Assembly (NCBI GenBank): GCA_007922195.1
Contig: ML682005.1
Coordinates: 34,628,639-34,692,638, forward strand
DNA from: Podocnemis expansa
Lineage: Eukaryota; Chordata; Testudines; Podocnemididae
Direction: 5' to 3'
Length of the DNA: 64,000 bases
Shown here piece after piece: positions 23,301 to 33,730 of the stretch. A program made the translations under genes and the position numbers. The notes under the pieces were generated by a model, which was not told the DNA's origin, did not search any database, and worked only from the letters and a program-made list of their open reading frames with translations. The first letter of the stretch is position 1. Each line of letters opens with the position of its first letter.

Positions 23301-25837
23301 ACAGGATAACTGTTCAAACAGTGAACAGCAGTCTCACCATTTAGCAAATTCATCAGATATTTAGGTGAAGAGGAAAAGATTCATCCCCAAAAACGAACAG
23401 CAGCAGCTGCTCATTTTGGAATAATGGTATGGGGGGATGCTGTGGGCTGCTGCAGTATCTGCTCAGTGTGCATGTGCCAGAGTGATAAGGGGGGAAGTGC
23501 CTGTTGGGTTGGCTCATCTCAGAAAGCTTGAGGCCCCTGGCCCATCCATCTGCAACAGCTGCTTGTGGGGGTGGGGAGTAAAAGAAGAGATGTGCTTGCT
23601 TGTCCAAGGGCTTCAGTGCTCAAAATTGTACTCTGGGGGGAGGTGACTCTGGGCTTAGTAATTGAGTTACTCATCCATTTACTGAGCAACTCAGTCATTA
23701 ACGAGTAAATCATCAACTCATCAATCTGGGAGCATCAATCTCCCACTACTGTGTTCATTATTCTAGCACCTATTTTTTTTTCCCCCAGTGAAGCCTAAGG
23801 AAGTTTGGCAAACAGTTTCCTTTGAAATCTCAGCCGCTGGCCACATTATCTGTCACAGAGTATTACCTCCTTTTCATCAAAACTTAATGCTTTTCATTCT
23901 GAGTGAAAGTTTGCATGCAGCAGTTTTCATTTCATGCAGTTATGCAAACTTGAAAGTGACTCATTTTCATTAAAAATAATCTGACATATTTTCCCTAAAT
24001 ATAAATGGATCATCTCAAATCTCTGTGGCATACACTTATGGCAATTTACATCAGATTTAGATTATGTCCTTTAATTAATGTCTGTAATTTCTATTAAAAA
24101 TTAATTATAATTCCTTGTCTTTAATTATTCTGGGAGCAAGATTATGTAAAATATTCTTATGTCATTAATATAGAGGTATTTCAGCATCAGATGTTTTCCT
24201 AAACAATATACCTGGCAAATTTAGAATTGTATAAAGCTATTCTCTCTCTGTGTCTCTTTCTATCCACATACACCACAGAGAGGGTCATCACAGATGACGT
24301 CCCTTGGGCACAAGGGCTGCTGGGACCCCTCGAAGAGTAAAAGGAAGCCAGCGATGGTCTGTCTAGTCTCTCCATTGCAGCCTGAGGATGAGTTAATATC
24401 AGTTCAAGAGTGGTGCTATGGGAAGGTAGCTAATAGAATAATTTCAATGTGACACCACCTGTCACCCAGCATCATTGCCTCTCAGTGCAACCAGAACCAT
24501 CTCAGTACCACACCCACAGAGACTGAAAGTGTCCATCACTGACAGATACAGGACTTCCTCACTGGCCTTCGTTTGACCTGCCAGATGTTTGATCAAGACA
24601 AGTTATTACAGGAAGCAATATCAACACTTCTGGTAGCATAGTGAGCAACAAGTAGCCTAAACATCAAATTAAGACAATCTTGCTTTTTCTCTTTTATCTA
24701 TTACCCTACAATCAGCCCATAGACAGTTCATGAGAAATCCACTTGATTTTATCAGGAAAGTAATAATGTTTCCTTGCACCAGGAGAAACTTTCATCAGCC
24801 ACTTTAGTGAAGACAGTTTAGATTAACCAGGTTGTTCAATACCCATTTTATTTATTCTAATCTGTATAGTATTAGTCGAACATTTACAACCCTTTTCCAA
24901 TCCATTACTTTATGTTGTAGCTACGTCTAGCAACGGACATTTAGAAAGTTTGATCAGGAGAATCTTTAGTTGATACAACTTTTTCAAGGTACCCCTCCCA
25001 CCCAATTCTTGTCTTCAGATCACCCAGCCTGAACATTTCTGGAACTGTAACATGAAGTTCTCCATCAATGCCAAAACATTTAAAACCCTGGTGACTCCTT
25101 TTACAAAGGCTTCTTACCGCTGTGGAATCCTTCTTCAAATGCTTCACAGCACAGTGGGACAGTAGCTCACTTACAAGAGCTCACAGCACTTACAATAGTT
25201 CTCTTAATCTCTCTCTACTGAGTGGCTATATCCCTTCAGAGATAGCTACATAAAGGAGGGCTGCCTCTCACGAAGACTGACACCCTGTTTGAAGTTTGCT
25301 GCTTAATGGAGTGTGTAAGTATGATAGATAATACAACATTTAAACTGTGGAATCTGCATATTCTATAGATGTAATATTAACTCAGGTATGCTGCTCTATG
25401 GCCAATAGTCCCTCTCTCATCCGCAGACAACCTTCAGTGTAAAACATCACATCATTTTGGATGGATTTGTAATACTAGTGTACTTAGTGAGTATGCACAG
25501 TAGGCTATATATAGTCATACGGTAACAGTTAAGTACAATAATAGACAGTTTCATTTTCTTCCTTCATGAAACCCTACTCAAATTATTTCTTTCCACTGTT
25601 AGCATTCTCGGTTCTAAGAAACTCATACCATAAGCTTGATCCTGCACTTGTAACATGTTAACATTAACGACAGTTTCAACAAATTGAAGTATATAAGATT
25701 GCCCCACATAACTGCTCATTATACAGAGTTTAAACAGTTAATGATTTCTGGAGCTATATATGCAAGGATGAGGTGTAATCACTGTAAATATCTTACATTT
25801 TAAAAATAATTAGTTCTGTGGAGTTTATGCTTTTTGT
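23301..25837. other. Unassigned sequence
   Basis: No convincing gene is visible. Frames at 23353-23607 (minus), 23437-23646 (plus) and 24941-25147 (minus) are short and show no recognisable domain. Confidence 0.5.
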
Positions 25838-26665
25838 CAAGGCTTTTTCCCCCACTCTGGCACGCTGAGTGCAGAAGGTGGGGGCCTGCAACAGGCCTTA
25901 AAAGCCACTGGCCTTAAAGCCTGCTCTTAAAAGTCTCCAAGGCCTCCAATTCCTGGCCTTGGAGTGGTATCGCTGCCACCACCCAAATGCAAAAAAAAAC
26001 CTCTTAAGACCCAGGAAGGCACACTTGGGAATTCCTCCCTGTGAGGTACTTGAGATACTCTATATTCCTCTCTCAGGAAAGTAACTGGACCCCAGCTGCA
26101 ACATGAGCTGGAACTGGAACAGGGTTCCCTTTAGTAGCTGCCTGTGCAATCTAAGGCATGTGCACACAAACCTCTTGCCTTTCAGGACACAGAACCAGAA
26201 CTTAATTAAAAGGTACACTCTTTAATCAAAAAGAACAGATAATAAACAGAGAGTTGCTTCTCTGGGAACTAAGTTGGGTAGTTACAGGGTAGTGGGAGGG
26301 GGTACATGTGCTCAGCACAGAGAAATCCAAAAAACAAGCCAAAAACAAAGAAAATACCCTGACCACGTCTAAATAAACATTCCCTGTTGTACTCACGCCT
26401 GGTCAGTACCAAACTTAACTCATCTCTGGTAAGGATGTTGCTGGATTCTTCCTCAGGCCCCTCTGGCCTCCTCCTGATCCTTCCAGGAGCTCTGCTGCAT
26501 CCAAACAGGCCCAGGCCAGGCTGCTGTTACAATTCAAAAACCTGTGCTTTTTTCCTATTGGCTGTCCTGGGACTCACTGACAAGAGTGTTAACCCCTTCC
26601 TCCCCAAGGGTTATTACACTTTTAATGCCCTTTTATCAAAAACATATGGCATGGCACATTTAATT
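25838..26665 (-). repeat. LTR-like block, probably minus orientation
   Basis: It begins TGTCAAGGC and is a moderately GC-rich block unlike its surroundings. On the minus strand it has a CCAAT-type box (complement of CCTATTGGCTGT near 26548-26559) downstream of ACCCTTGGGGAGGAAGGGGT. I recall similar TGTCAAGGC...CCCCACTCTGG blocks as dispersed repeats in turtles. No body ORF, primer-binding site or clear target duplication was seen, so a solo LTR is a guess and the right end is approximate. The 120-codon frame at 26387-26749 is not accepted as a gene. Confidence 0.4.
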
Positions 26666-27296
26666 CATTGTTCTATTTCCTCCCTCACTTTTATTAGACC
26701 TAGCAGACACGTATTTTTCAAGAAACTGAAGTCAGCTACACATAAATAAGTGAGAGCTACCAATTCTGAATGTTTTATTGAAAAGTCTGCATTTTCCTTG
26801 GGGGATGAAAGGAAAAAGAGGGAACAGGGGTAACCGCAGTGCATTGCAATGATATCTAAGGAGGAAATTTCAATTGACTTTCACGTTCTGATTTAGACAC
26901 ACATTAATTTGATTTCTGTATTAAAATAGTCAACCAGCTAAGCTGATTTCAGTGCCACAGTTAAAAGTTCTCTAGCTGGGGTTCATAATTAAATAGACAG
27001 CTACCTCCTTAGATTCCTGTTTTAGGATTCACAGAGATTGATTCATCTGCTGTATTAGTTTAGTGATTTGACTGAAGTGATGATTTAATGCCAGTGTTGC
27101 CAGTAACCTGCCTATTTAATCTTATTTTGACTCAGTCTGAAAATTATGTTGTTCAGCCTTTAGCTATCTGAGCACTTTCTAGTAGTTTAGCCTTAGTGAC
27201 ATTTGCTTGATTTTGTTTTTCTTAGCTTTAATAAAATTTTTAAAAAGTCATTTTTCTTTCAAACAATTCATGCAAGAAGCATTGAAAATGAGTCAA
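26666..27296. other. Unassigned sequence
   Basis: AT-rich DNA before the split CR1. CAGTGTTGCCAGTAACC near 27090 resembles a hAT end but has no partner nearby. Confidence 0.5.
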
Positions 27297-28113
27297 AGAA
27301 GAGAGGCCCTTGGTGACAGAAGGTCAGGTTAGGGACTACTTAAAGCTGGATGTGCACAAGTCCATAGGGCTGGACGAACTGCATCCGAGGGTGCTGAGGG
27401 AGTTGGCCAAAGAGATAGCAGCACTGCTGGCCGTTATCTTTGAAAACTCGTGGCAAATGGGGGAGGTGCTGTAGGACTGGATAAAAGCAAATATAGTGTC
27501 TATCTTCAAGAAAGAGAAAAAGCAGGATCCAGGGAATTATAGACCTGTCAGCCTCACCTCAATCCCTGGAAAAATCATGGAGCAAGTTCTCAAAGAATCC
27601 ATCCTGAAACATTTGGAGGAAAATAGAGTGATCAGGAACAGTCAGCATGGATTCACGAAGGATAAATCGTGCCTGACCAACCTCATTGCCTACTATGATG
27701 AGATAACTGGATTTGTGGATGCGGGAAGAACCTTTGATGTGATATACCTTGACTTTAGCAAGGCTTTTGATATGGTTTCCCACAGCATTCTTGTCAGCAA
27801 GTTAGGGAAATACGGGTTGGATGTGTGGACTGTAAGGGAGATAGAAAACTGGATAGATCGACGGTTTCAGCATGTAGAAATCAATGGCTCTATGTCTAGT
27901 TAGCAACCAGTAACGAGTGGTGTGCCCCAGGGGTCGGTCCTGGGGACAGTTCTGTTCAACATTTTCATTAATGATCTGGATGATGGGATAGACTGCACAC
28001 ACAGTAAGTTTGCAGATGACACCAAGCTGGGGGGGAAACAGTAGATAAGCTGGAGGGAATGGACAGGATTTGGGGACAAATTTGACAAATTGGAGCAGTG
28101 GGCCAATAGAAAT

Positions 28114-28121
28114 CTCATGAG
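28114..28121. repeat. Target-site duplication, left (hAT)
   Basis: The octamer CTCATGAG is repeated exactly at 30027-30034. The octamer is single in uninterrupted CR1 sequence. Confidence 0.93.
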
Positions 28122-29005
28122 CACTGTTCCCTCTAAGGCGCGCGGCAGCGTGGCCGTGCGCTTAAAAAAATCCTGCCACGCAGGATTTTCCTGCCCCTGC
28201 GCATGGGGCAGTTCAGGGTGGCAGCATGGCCAAGGGGAGACGCGCCGGAGTGCAGTGTCTGGGCACAAGCCTCAGCCCAGCCCCTCGGCTGGAGGAAGGG
28301 AGGGTCTGCAGGCTTGGGTCAGACCTGCCACTCCTCCCTCCCCCTCCCTTCCCTTCCCTTCCCCGGAGCCTGTGGAGGCTCCGCCTCTTCCAGCTGGGGT
28401 CTGGCCGTTCGTGTGGCCAGCCCCAGCCTCCAGCCCTGGCTCGTCCTTGCTGGCCAGCACCGTGGCCTCCTGCCCCCCGCCCAGCTCTTTGGCCAGTAAA
28501 GAGGGCTGGGGGGAGGGGTTGGGTTGGTCAGGCAGCTGGCACGGAAAGCGTGGGGGCAGGGGGGAGAAGGGGTCAGGATGGTGGGCTGGGGAGGGCTTGG
28601 GGGGGCTGAAAGAGGTGGCATGAAGATGGGGAGCTGGGGGGTGGGGTTTAGGAGGGCTGGAATGGGGGCAGGGGGCTTAGGGAGTCGGAATTGGGGCAAT
28701 TCTTCAGCTTTTTAAACAAGAGGCACGGCAAAGGGTAAGTGCCATTCATATCCTGAAGTTTGAAACTCCTCAAGTGGGAAACAGGGAGTGCATAGTGCCA
28801 AAATGTCCCTTCTGTAACTAGATAAAGCTGTGGAGGTGAAAAAAAAATCTAAAAATCAGTTGTATATTTCCTGAAAGCTAGTGTGCATGTTACTTAAGTG
28901 GAGAGACTGCACAGTGAAAGTGGTTGAGCATGCTAACCCTGTGCTTTCAGAGAACCTGGAAGATGTTTTCTCCAGAATCCTGTAGATCACAACAATTCAT
29001 TACAA

Positions 29006-29100
29006 AACAAACAAGGAGTCTTGTGGTACTTAAACTAACAAATATATTGATTGCATGAGCTTTCATGGGAGAAAACCCCATTTCATCAGATGCTTTGAAG
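29006..29100 (-). repeat. Penelope-type terminal repeat with hammerhead-like section
   Basis: On the minus strand the order is a CTGATGA box, a short hairpin, GAAA, GCTCATGC, an AT-rich stretch, TTTGTTAGTTTAAG, then the AAGACTCCTTG end. It lies inside the hAT element at 28122-30026. Compared with the PLE at 33731-35081, this copy keeps the ribozyme-like section far better. Confidence 0.8.
29053..29094 (-). ncRNA. Hammerhead-ribozyme-like motif (probably inactive)
   Basis: Minus-strand elements in order are CTGATGA (complement at 29083-29089), a perfect 5-bp stem ATGGG/CCCAT with a 7-base loop, GAAA (complement at 29061-29064), and a two-base-pair stem GC-TCAT-GC (29053-29060). CUGAUGA, helix II and GAAA are the invariant parts of hammerhead ribozymes, and such motifs are known from Penelope-like terminal repeats. 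After helix III a hammerhead needs U then H at the cleavage site. Here the two bases are AA, so U16.1 is missing and cleavage is unlikely. Helix I is weak. Confidence 0.55.
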
Positions 29101-29542
29101 AACAATTCACAGACATCTTAGAGATGTGATGGAGATATCAGATAAGTACTTGTTTTAAGTATAGTAACAGCCAAAAGAATGGGAATCAAACAAGCCATGA
29201 GATTATTCTCTTCACTATGCACCCTAATCTGTCCATCAGAAGAAACCATAATGCATTAAAGTGATGTGGTATTTTGGTAGAGATTTTCTCTTAAGTTGAA
29301 ATATAGCCCCAAAATGATGGGGCAGGTAAAGATACAAGGGACTGAAAATAGGCTTTTAAGAAATACTGTAGCCTTATCTTAAAGCAGCTAGAAGCCCATT
29401 GTTTTGATTTCAGCTGTGTTTAGCATCCTTCTTGTAGCAGCATTTTCCTGAAAAGAAATGCCTGGAATCTTTTTTTGATTTTTAAAATTTCAATAGAATT
29501 TACCCCTCTGGGACCATCAAGACATCTTAAATGCTGCCAATT

Positions 29543-29652
29543 TCCAAAGGGGTAGCCATGTTAGTCCATTCCAGGAAAACAAAACAAGGAGTCTCCCACG
29601 AAAGCTCATGAGAAAAATAAATCTTAGTCTTTAAGTGCCACACGACTCCTTG
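29543..29652 (+). repeat. Penelope-type terminal repeat, rearranged
   Basis: The head AAGGGGTAGCCATGTTAGTCC (split by one or two changes) leads to AACAAAACAAGGAGTC. A 3' hammerhead-like half follows, CCCACGAAAGCTCATGAG (29597-29614), then AATAAATCTTAGTC and GTGCCACACGACTCCTTG. The CTGATGA half is missing, so the ribozyme fold is incomplete. Both the head and the inverted tail are present, as in the full element. Confidence 0.75.
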
Positions 29653-30026
29653 TGTATCTTAAATGCTGTCAGGGATAATTAGCTGGCTTCCGTGTGAACT
29701 GTAACTCTGCATGTAGAACACAGGAGATGAGGGTATTAGGCAGAGTTGTGACACCTAGGATCCAGATTGAATATAACCTTGGTCTTGGGTTGTTTGAAAG
29801 CCATGGATTAGTTTCTTTTGATTGTATAGCAATTTGGGTAAATTTTAAATAAATTGGGTGATTTTAGTAATAAAAAACTTTAAATAGTTTATATTAATTT
29901 TTCATTGGTCTAGATTTTTCAATAATTTTTGTTGCATGAGTTTGCACACAAATTTTATTCAGAAAAAGTTTTGCACACGGGTTGAAAATTTTGCACACAA
30001 GCCGCCAAACCTTAAAGGGAACATTG

Positions 30027-30034
30027 CTCATGAG
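30027..30034. repeat. Target-site duplication, right (hAT)
   Basis: An exact second copy of CTCATGAG, immediately before the CR1 sequence resumes. Confidence 0.93.
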
Positions 30035-30796
30035 GTTCAACAAGGACAAGTGCAAAGTCCTGCACTTTGGATGGAAAAACCCCAAGCACTGCTACAGGCT
30101 AGGGAGCAATCAGCTAAGTAGCAGCACTGTAGAAAAGGACCTGGGGGGGTCATGGTGGATGGGAAGCTGCATATAAGTCAGCAGTGTGCTCTTGCTGCCA
30201 AAAAGACCAAATGGCATACTGGGCTGCATCAGAAGCAGCATTGCCAGCAGATCAAGGGATGTCCTTATTACCCTCCATTTGGCACTGGTGAGGCCACATC
30301 TGGAATGCCATGCCCAGTTTTGGGCTCCCCACTACAAAAAGGACGTGGACAAATTAGAGTCCAGCAGAGGGCAACAAAAATCATCAAGGGCCTACAGCAC
30401 AGGACCTACAAAAAGACTGAAGGAACTAGTCTTATTTAGGCTGCAGAAGAGAAGACTGAGGGGGGATTTGATAGCAACCTTCAACTACTTGAAGGGATGC
30501 TCCAAGGAGGACAGAACTCAGCTATTCTCAGTAGTAACAGAGGACAAAACAAGGAGCAATGGTTTCAAGTTGCAGCTGGGGAGGTCAAGGCTGGATATTA
30601 GGAAAACCTCTCTTATTAGGCGAGTGGTGAAGCATTGGTATGGGCTACTTAGGGAGGTGGTGGAATCTCCGTCTTTGGAGATGTTTAAGGCCCGGCTGGA
30701 CAAATTCCTGGCTGGGATAATTTAGTGGGACTGGTCCTGCTTTTTTGGCAGAGGGTTGGACTAGATGACCTCATGAGGTCCCTTCTGATTCTATGA

Positions 30797-31576
30797 AGAG
30801 ATCACCTTTCTCTGCATACCATATTGCCATAAGCAAGGCCCTTGAGTTGGTTCTGCCTTACTATGTAAGAAAGAAAAGTTACCGAAGTTATTGTCCCTGA
30901 GAGGCTTTTGCCTTTGGAATTCAATGTCCTTCTTTTGGTCCAAATTGTCCCTTTGCTAACCTTTAGTGTCCCATAAAGTCCATTCATTTGATCAGGCATT
31001 AGGGAAGTTCAGACTGTGTTATCTTTCAGGTTGAAAGGCAGAGTGGAATTAGGATTTTTGAAGGCAGGCTTATTTTCCACCAACAGACAAGATTGTTGAG
31101 CTACTGTAGTTTTTAAAAAACTTTCCTGGCCTGGGGTGTTTTTTGTTTGGTTGGTTGGTTTTTTTTTAAGTTTGCTAGGAATGTCTACAAGCTGGGAGAG
31201 ATGATCTTTTATTGCAGTTTTAACATATGAAACAAATCATTTACATATTTCACTTCTACATCTAAGTCTTTGATTTAAAAACTATTTAGTAACCAGGAAC
31301 ATAATTATATAACCAGTTATTACAATATCTCAGTTTGTCAATATAATCCCTCATTAATTTTACACTGGAATAACTTCATAGACTTTAACGGAGTCATTTC
31401 TGTTTTAAATTAGGGTAAGTCAGACCAGAATCAGGCCCCAAGTATTCCGTTAACTGTTCAAACACCTCTGAACCTGATTTTATCTTCTGATGGAGTCCTC
31501 TTGCTTATTATGCGTGTCCAAATATTCTTTTAAGTACAAGTAAGAAAGATAGAAATACCAAGCAACTACCCATTCA
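30797..31576. other. Unassigned sequence
   Basis: AT-rich DNA after the CR1 3' end. A (TTGG)n-like run with poly-T lies at 31150-31170. A CATAGACTTTAACGGAGTC and CAGAATCAGGCCCC pair near 31377-31440 resembles other scattered motifs of an old repeat. Confidence 0.5.
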
Positions 31577-31866
31577 GGCACATCTACACATGAAGGTTGG
31601 GGGTGAAGTTCCTATTCTTGCACTAGGTTTCAGTGAATTATCCTGAAAAAAAATTGTAGTGAAGCTGTGTGTACCAGAGGCAGCAGCAGCATTTGCTATC
31701 TGCCCTGAGTACACATCCACCAGTGTTTCGGGAGGTTTGTACTTGGTGTGTCTAGCTTGTGCTTGCCACTCCCCATGCTACTGTGACTGCAATACAGTTT
31801 CTAATGCACTAGCTCAAACTGTTCAAACTGGGAATCACACCATCACTTCCAAGTGTAGACATACTC
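31577..31866. mobile_element. MITE, third type sharing the same terminus (copy C1)
   Basis: The left end GGCACATCTACACATG and the complement of the right end GAGTATGTCTACACTTGG are variants of the terminus used by the A and B MITEs. The interior is different: only one pair of AGCTCAAACTGTTCAAACT-like units is seen. The 80-codon frame inside (31659-31901) is not a gene. Confidence 0.6.
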
Positions 31867-32939
31867 TTAGCGAGTACTGTCTACCCTGTGCACTTAACTG
31901 AGGTCAGGTCTTGAGGAAAAAAATTGTATATGACCATAATATAGAGACTATTATAATGCAGACACACAATGGGGTAAATTGAGGTTGCACAATAAACTTC
32001 AATTCTAGCATTTCCTAATATTTGAGTGCTTAATTTTGCATCCTTAATAACTGTCTTGTAGTATTTTCTTTTTTAAAGAAAGAAAATTAAACTGCACAGA
32101 ATTGTTGCAATTCAAGTTTTGTTCATGTGCCAGCTATGAAGTCTCATCCAAACTTATTTTCCAATATTTTAAGTAAACCTAATGAGGTTAACAGCTGAAA
32201 TCATATGTACAATACAGTGTTCAACATTAAAATGTCAGCATAAACTACTTGTCAGGTAATTGATGTTACTCTAAAATTCATTAATTTCTTGCACTGCATA
32301 GATGTCAACATTTTAAAGCTGAACACTGTACATATTTTCAATTACTATATGTAAACATACTCATCTATTTTACTGTGAGACAAACAAAGGTAATAAATAC
32401 TTAGAGCCAATGACAACAAACTAAAACAGGAGGACCTTTTGCCAAAGCATTACATACTCTGTTTTTTATTCATCACCTGTGGCCAAGGGTGCAATTTTGG
32501 ATGGGTAGGACAACTTTAACCATGATTAGAAGGGTTACTTAGGCACTTAAACTTAGAAACTAGCTGATAAGAGCACTGCATTTAATATCTATATAAAGAC
32601 CAGAAAATAAATAAATACTAGACCCACTCATCTCTAATACTGATATCTTGTGTCAAGTCACTTAAGAATTATGATTAAATTTTTAACATATATTCTTACT
32701 TTGTTAAAACTTGAATATGACAATTGAAACAATTACAGAAAAATCTGCATTACTTTCTATTGTTCAAATTACTTAGTTTGGAATAGATCATTTAACTTTT
32801 GGAAACATCCTACTAAGGAAAGATCCCATGAGTTTGTATGGCTTCTCCCTGGGGCTATGGGGTGTTATACTACAAACAAACTAAAATCCAGCTTTAAATA
32901 GGAATGAAATTGATAGTTTCGATTCACTTTCATGGTTTT
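31867..32939. other. Unassigned AT-rich sequence
   Basis: No gene, RNA or repeat was recognised. Confidence 0.5.
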
Positions 32940-33235
32940 ATCAACCTCAATTTTTAAAAATCATGAGCCAGGTTCAGCAAATTTTTTAAGCCAATCATGA
33001 GAGTATACAAAAATAGATTTAGTATTTTTTATTTCCCTTGTGGTTTTGGGGCTATTAAGGTGCACTAGAGTCACATTTTGAAGCTTTTTTCATAGCCGTG
33101 ATTGCTAGAAATTTACTTTTCATTTACAAATGGAGGCTGATAACCCCATATATCCCCTTGACTCCAGGAACTGTGGCTTTAATGAAAATAATGATCATGA
33201 GACTCATGACAAAATGATGATAGCTGGCAACACTG
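32940..33235. mobile_element. Decayed DNA-transposon fragment ending TGGCAACACTG
   Basis: The right end TAGCTGGCAACACTG (complement CAGTGTTGCCAGCTA) and repeated ATCATGAG motifs (AAAATCATGAGCC near 32957, AATCATGAGAG near 32993, ATCATGAGACTCATGAC near 33193) match a dispersed amniote repeat I remember with hAT-like CAGTGTTGCCA ends. The left end is missing or decayed, so no target duplication can be tested. Confidence 0.5.
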
Positions 33236-33730
33236 CTTTCACTTTTGTTTAAATGCCACTCACCTTCCAAAGACTCTTATACACAAGATTAGCTGAGATA
33301 AACTTTGGGTCTTCTGAAGTCCATGAGGGCATGCAGGAAAGGAAAATGAATAGGCATAGGACTTCTGGGCAGCTCTTGCTCTTGAAGAATGGTTGGAGGA
33401 TCAAATCTTCCAGTCCTTAATAAGGTGAAACTTTTATTGCTATCAGTGCCTCCATGCATAAATATTAACAAATGCTCAGTGACTATACACTTCATACTTG
33501 AATATATGAGCCATCTTATCCAGTACTACAAATTTATACACATTGCCTCAGGGACTACATCTTCCAACATTCTGAACAGTGCTGAGCCCACAGGCGGGGT
33601 GTAATGAATCATACGAATCATGACAAACAACAGTTTAAGGGATCGCTGTGGCTGATCTTTGTGTTCTATGCCCTGGAATTGGTCTGAACACAGCTGAAAT
33701 CCTATGAACTGGACGCATAAACATCTGACA
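33236..33730. other. Unassigned sequence
   Basis: Nothing recognised. The overlapping frames at 33289-33495 (minus) and 33389-33604 (plus) lack domains. Confidence 0.5.

Larger units (their letters stand above)
28122..30026. mobile_element. hAT-type DNA transposon, 1905 bp, non-autonomous
   Basis: The left end is CACTGTTCCCTCTAAGG. The right end, reverse complemented, is CAATGTTCCCTTTAAGG; 15 of these 17 bases agree. Eight-base target duplications (CTCATGAG) flank it, which is diagnostic of hAT when combined with CA-TG ends. The left third (28122-28720) is very GC-rich, with open frames in many phases that are composition artefacts. The rest is AT-rich. No transposase motif was found. Two Penelope terminal repeats (29006-29100 and 29543-29652) inserted later, so the original element was shorter. 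Confidence 0.9.
27297..30725 (+). pseudogene. CR1 ORF2 remnant (reverse transcriptase), interrupted
   Basis: The frame 27496-27903 carries [41 protein letters not shown] and ENWIDRRFQHVEINGSMSS. It ends at a TAG at 27901-27903, where sister copies have a Trp codon. The same frame continues through [20 protein letters not shown] to an intact FADDTKLGG near 28007-28033, then a frame break. An earlier TAG lies near 27473. After the hAT insert, 30186-30725 encodes the C-terminal end ([19 protein letters not shown] ... [17 protein letters not shown]). The catalytic core is present but the ORF is broken by stops, frameshifts and the 1.9-kb insertion. Confidence 0.9.
27297..30796 (+). mobile_element. 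CR1 LINE (5'-truncated) split by a hAT element
   Basis: The first part (27297-28121) runs from the sequence before the reverse transcriptase to ANRNLMS, where it stops at AATCTCATGAG. The second part (30027-30796) resumes with CTCATGAGGTTCAACAAGG, the next bases of the CR1 consensus seen at 63072. It continues to the 3' end GGTTGGACTAGATGACCTC and TGATTCTATGA at 30786-30796. The 8 bases CTCATGAG are duplicated on both sides of the insert. The 5' end lies at about 27297. Confidence 0.95.

Noticed and set aside
24941..25147. A 68-codon minus frame with LHVTVPEMFRLGDLK
   Set aside because: Looks mildly protein-like but is short and isolated with no known domain.
27090..27106. CAGTGTTGCCAG as a hAT left end
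   Set aside because: No matching right end or subterminal motifs were found downstream before the CR1.
28090..28715. Several overlapping frames of 60-177 codons on both strands
   Set aside because: They overlap in nearly all phases in GC-rich hAT DNA and begin inside the CR1. This is composition, not coding.
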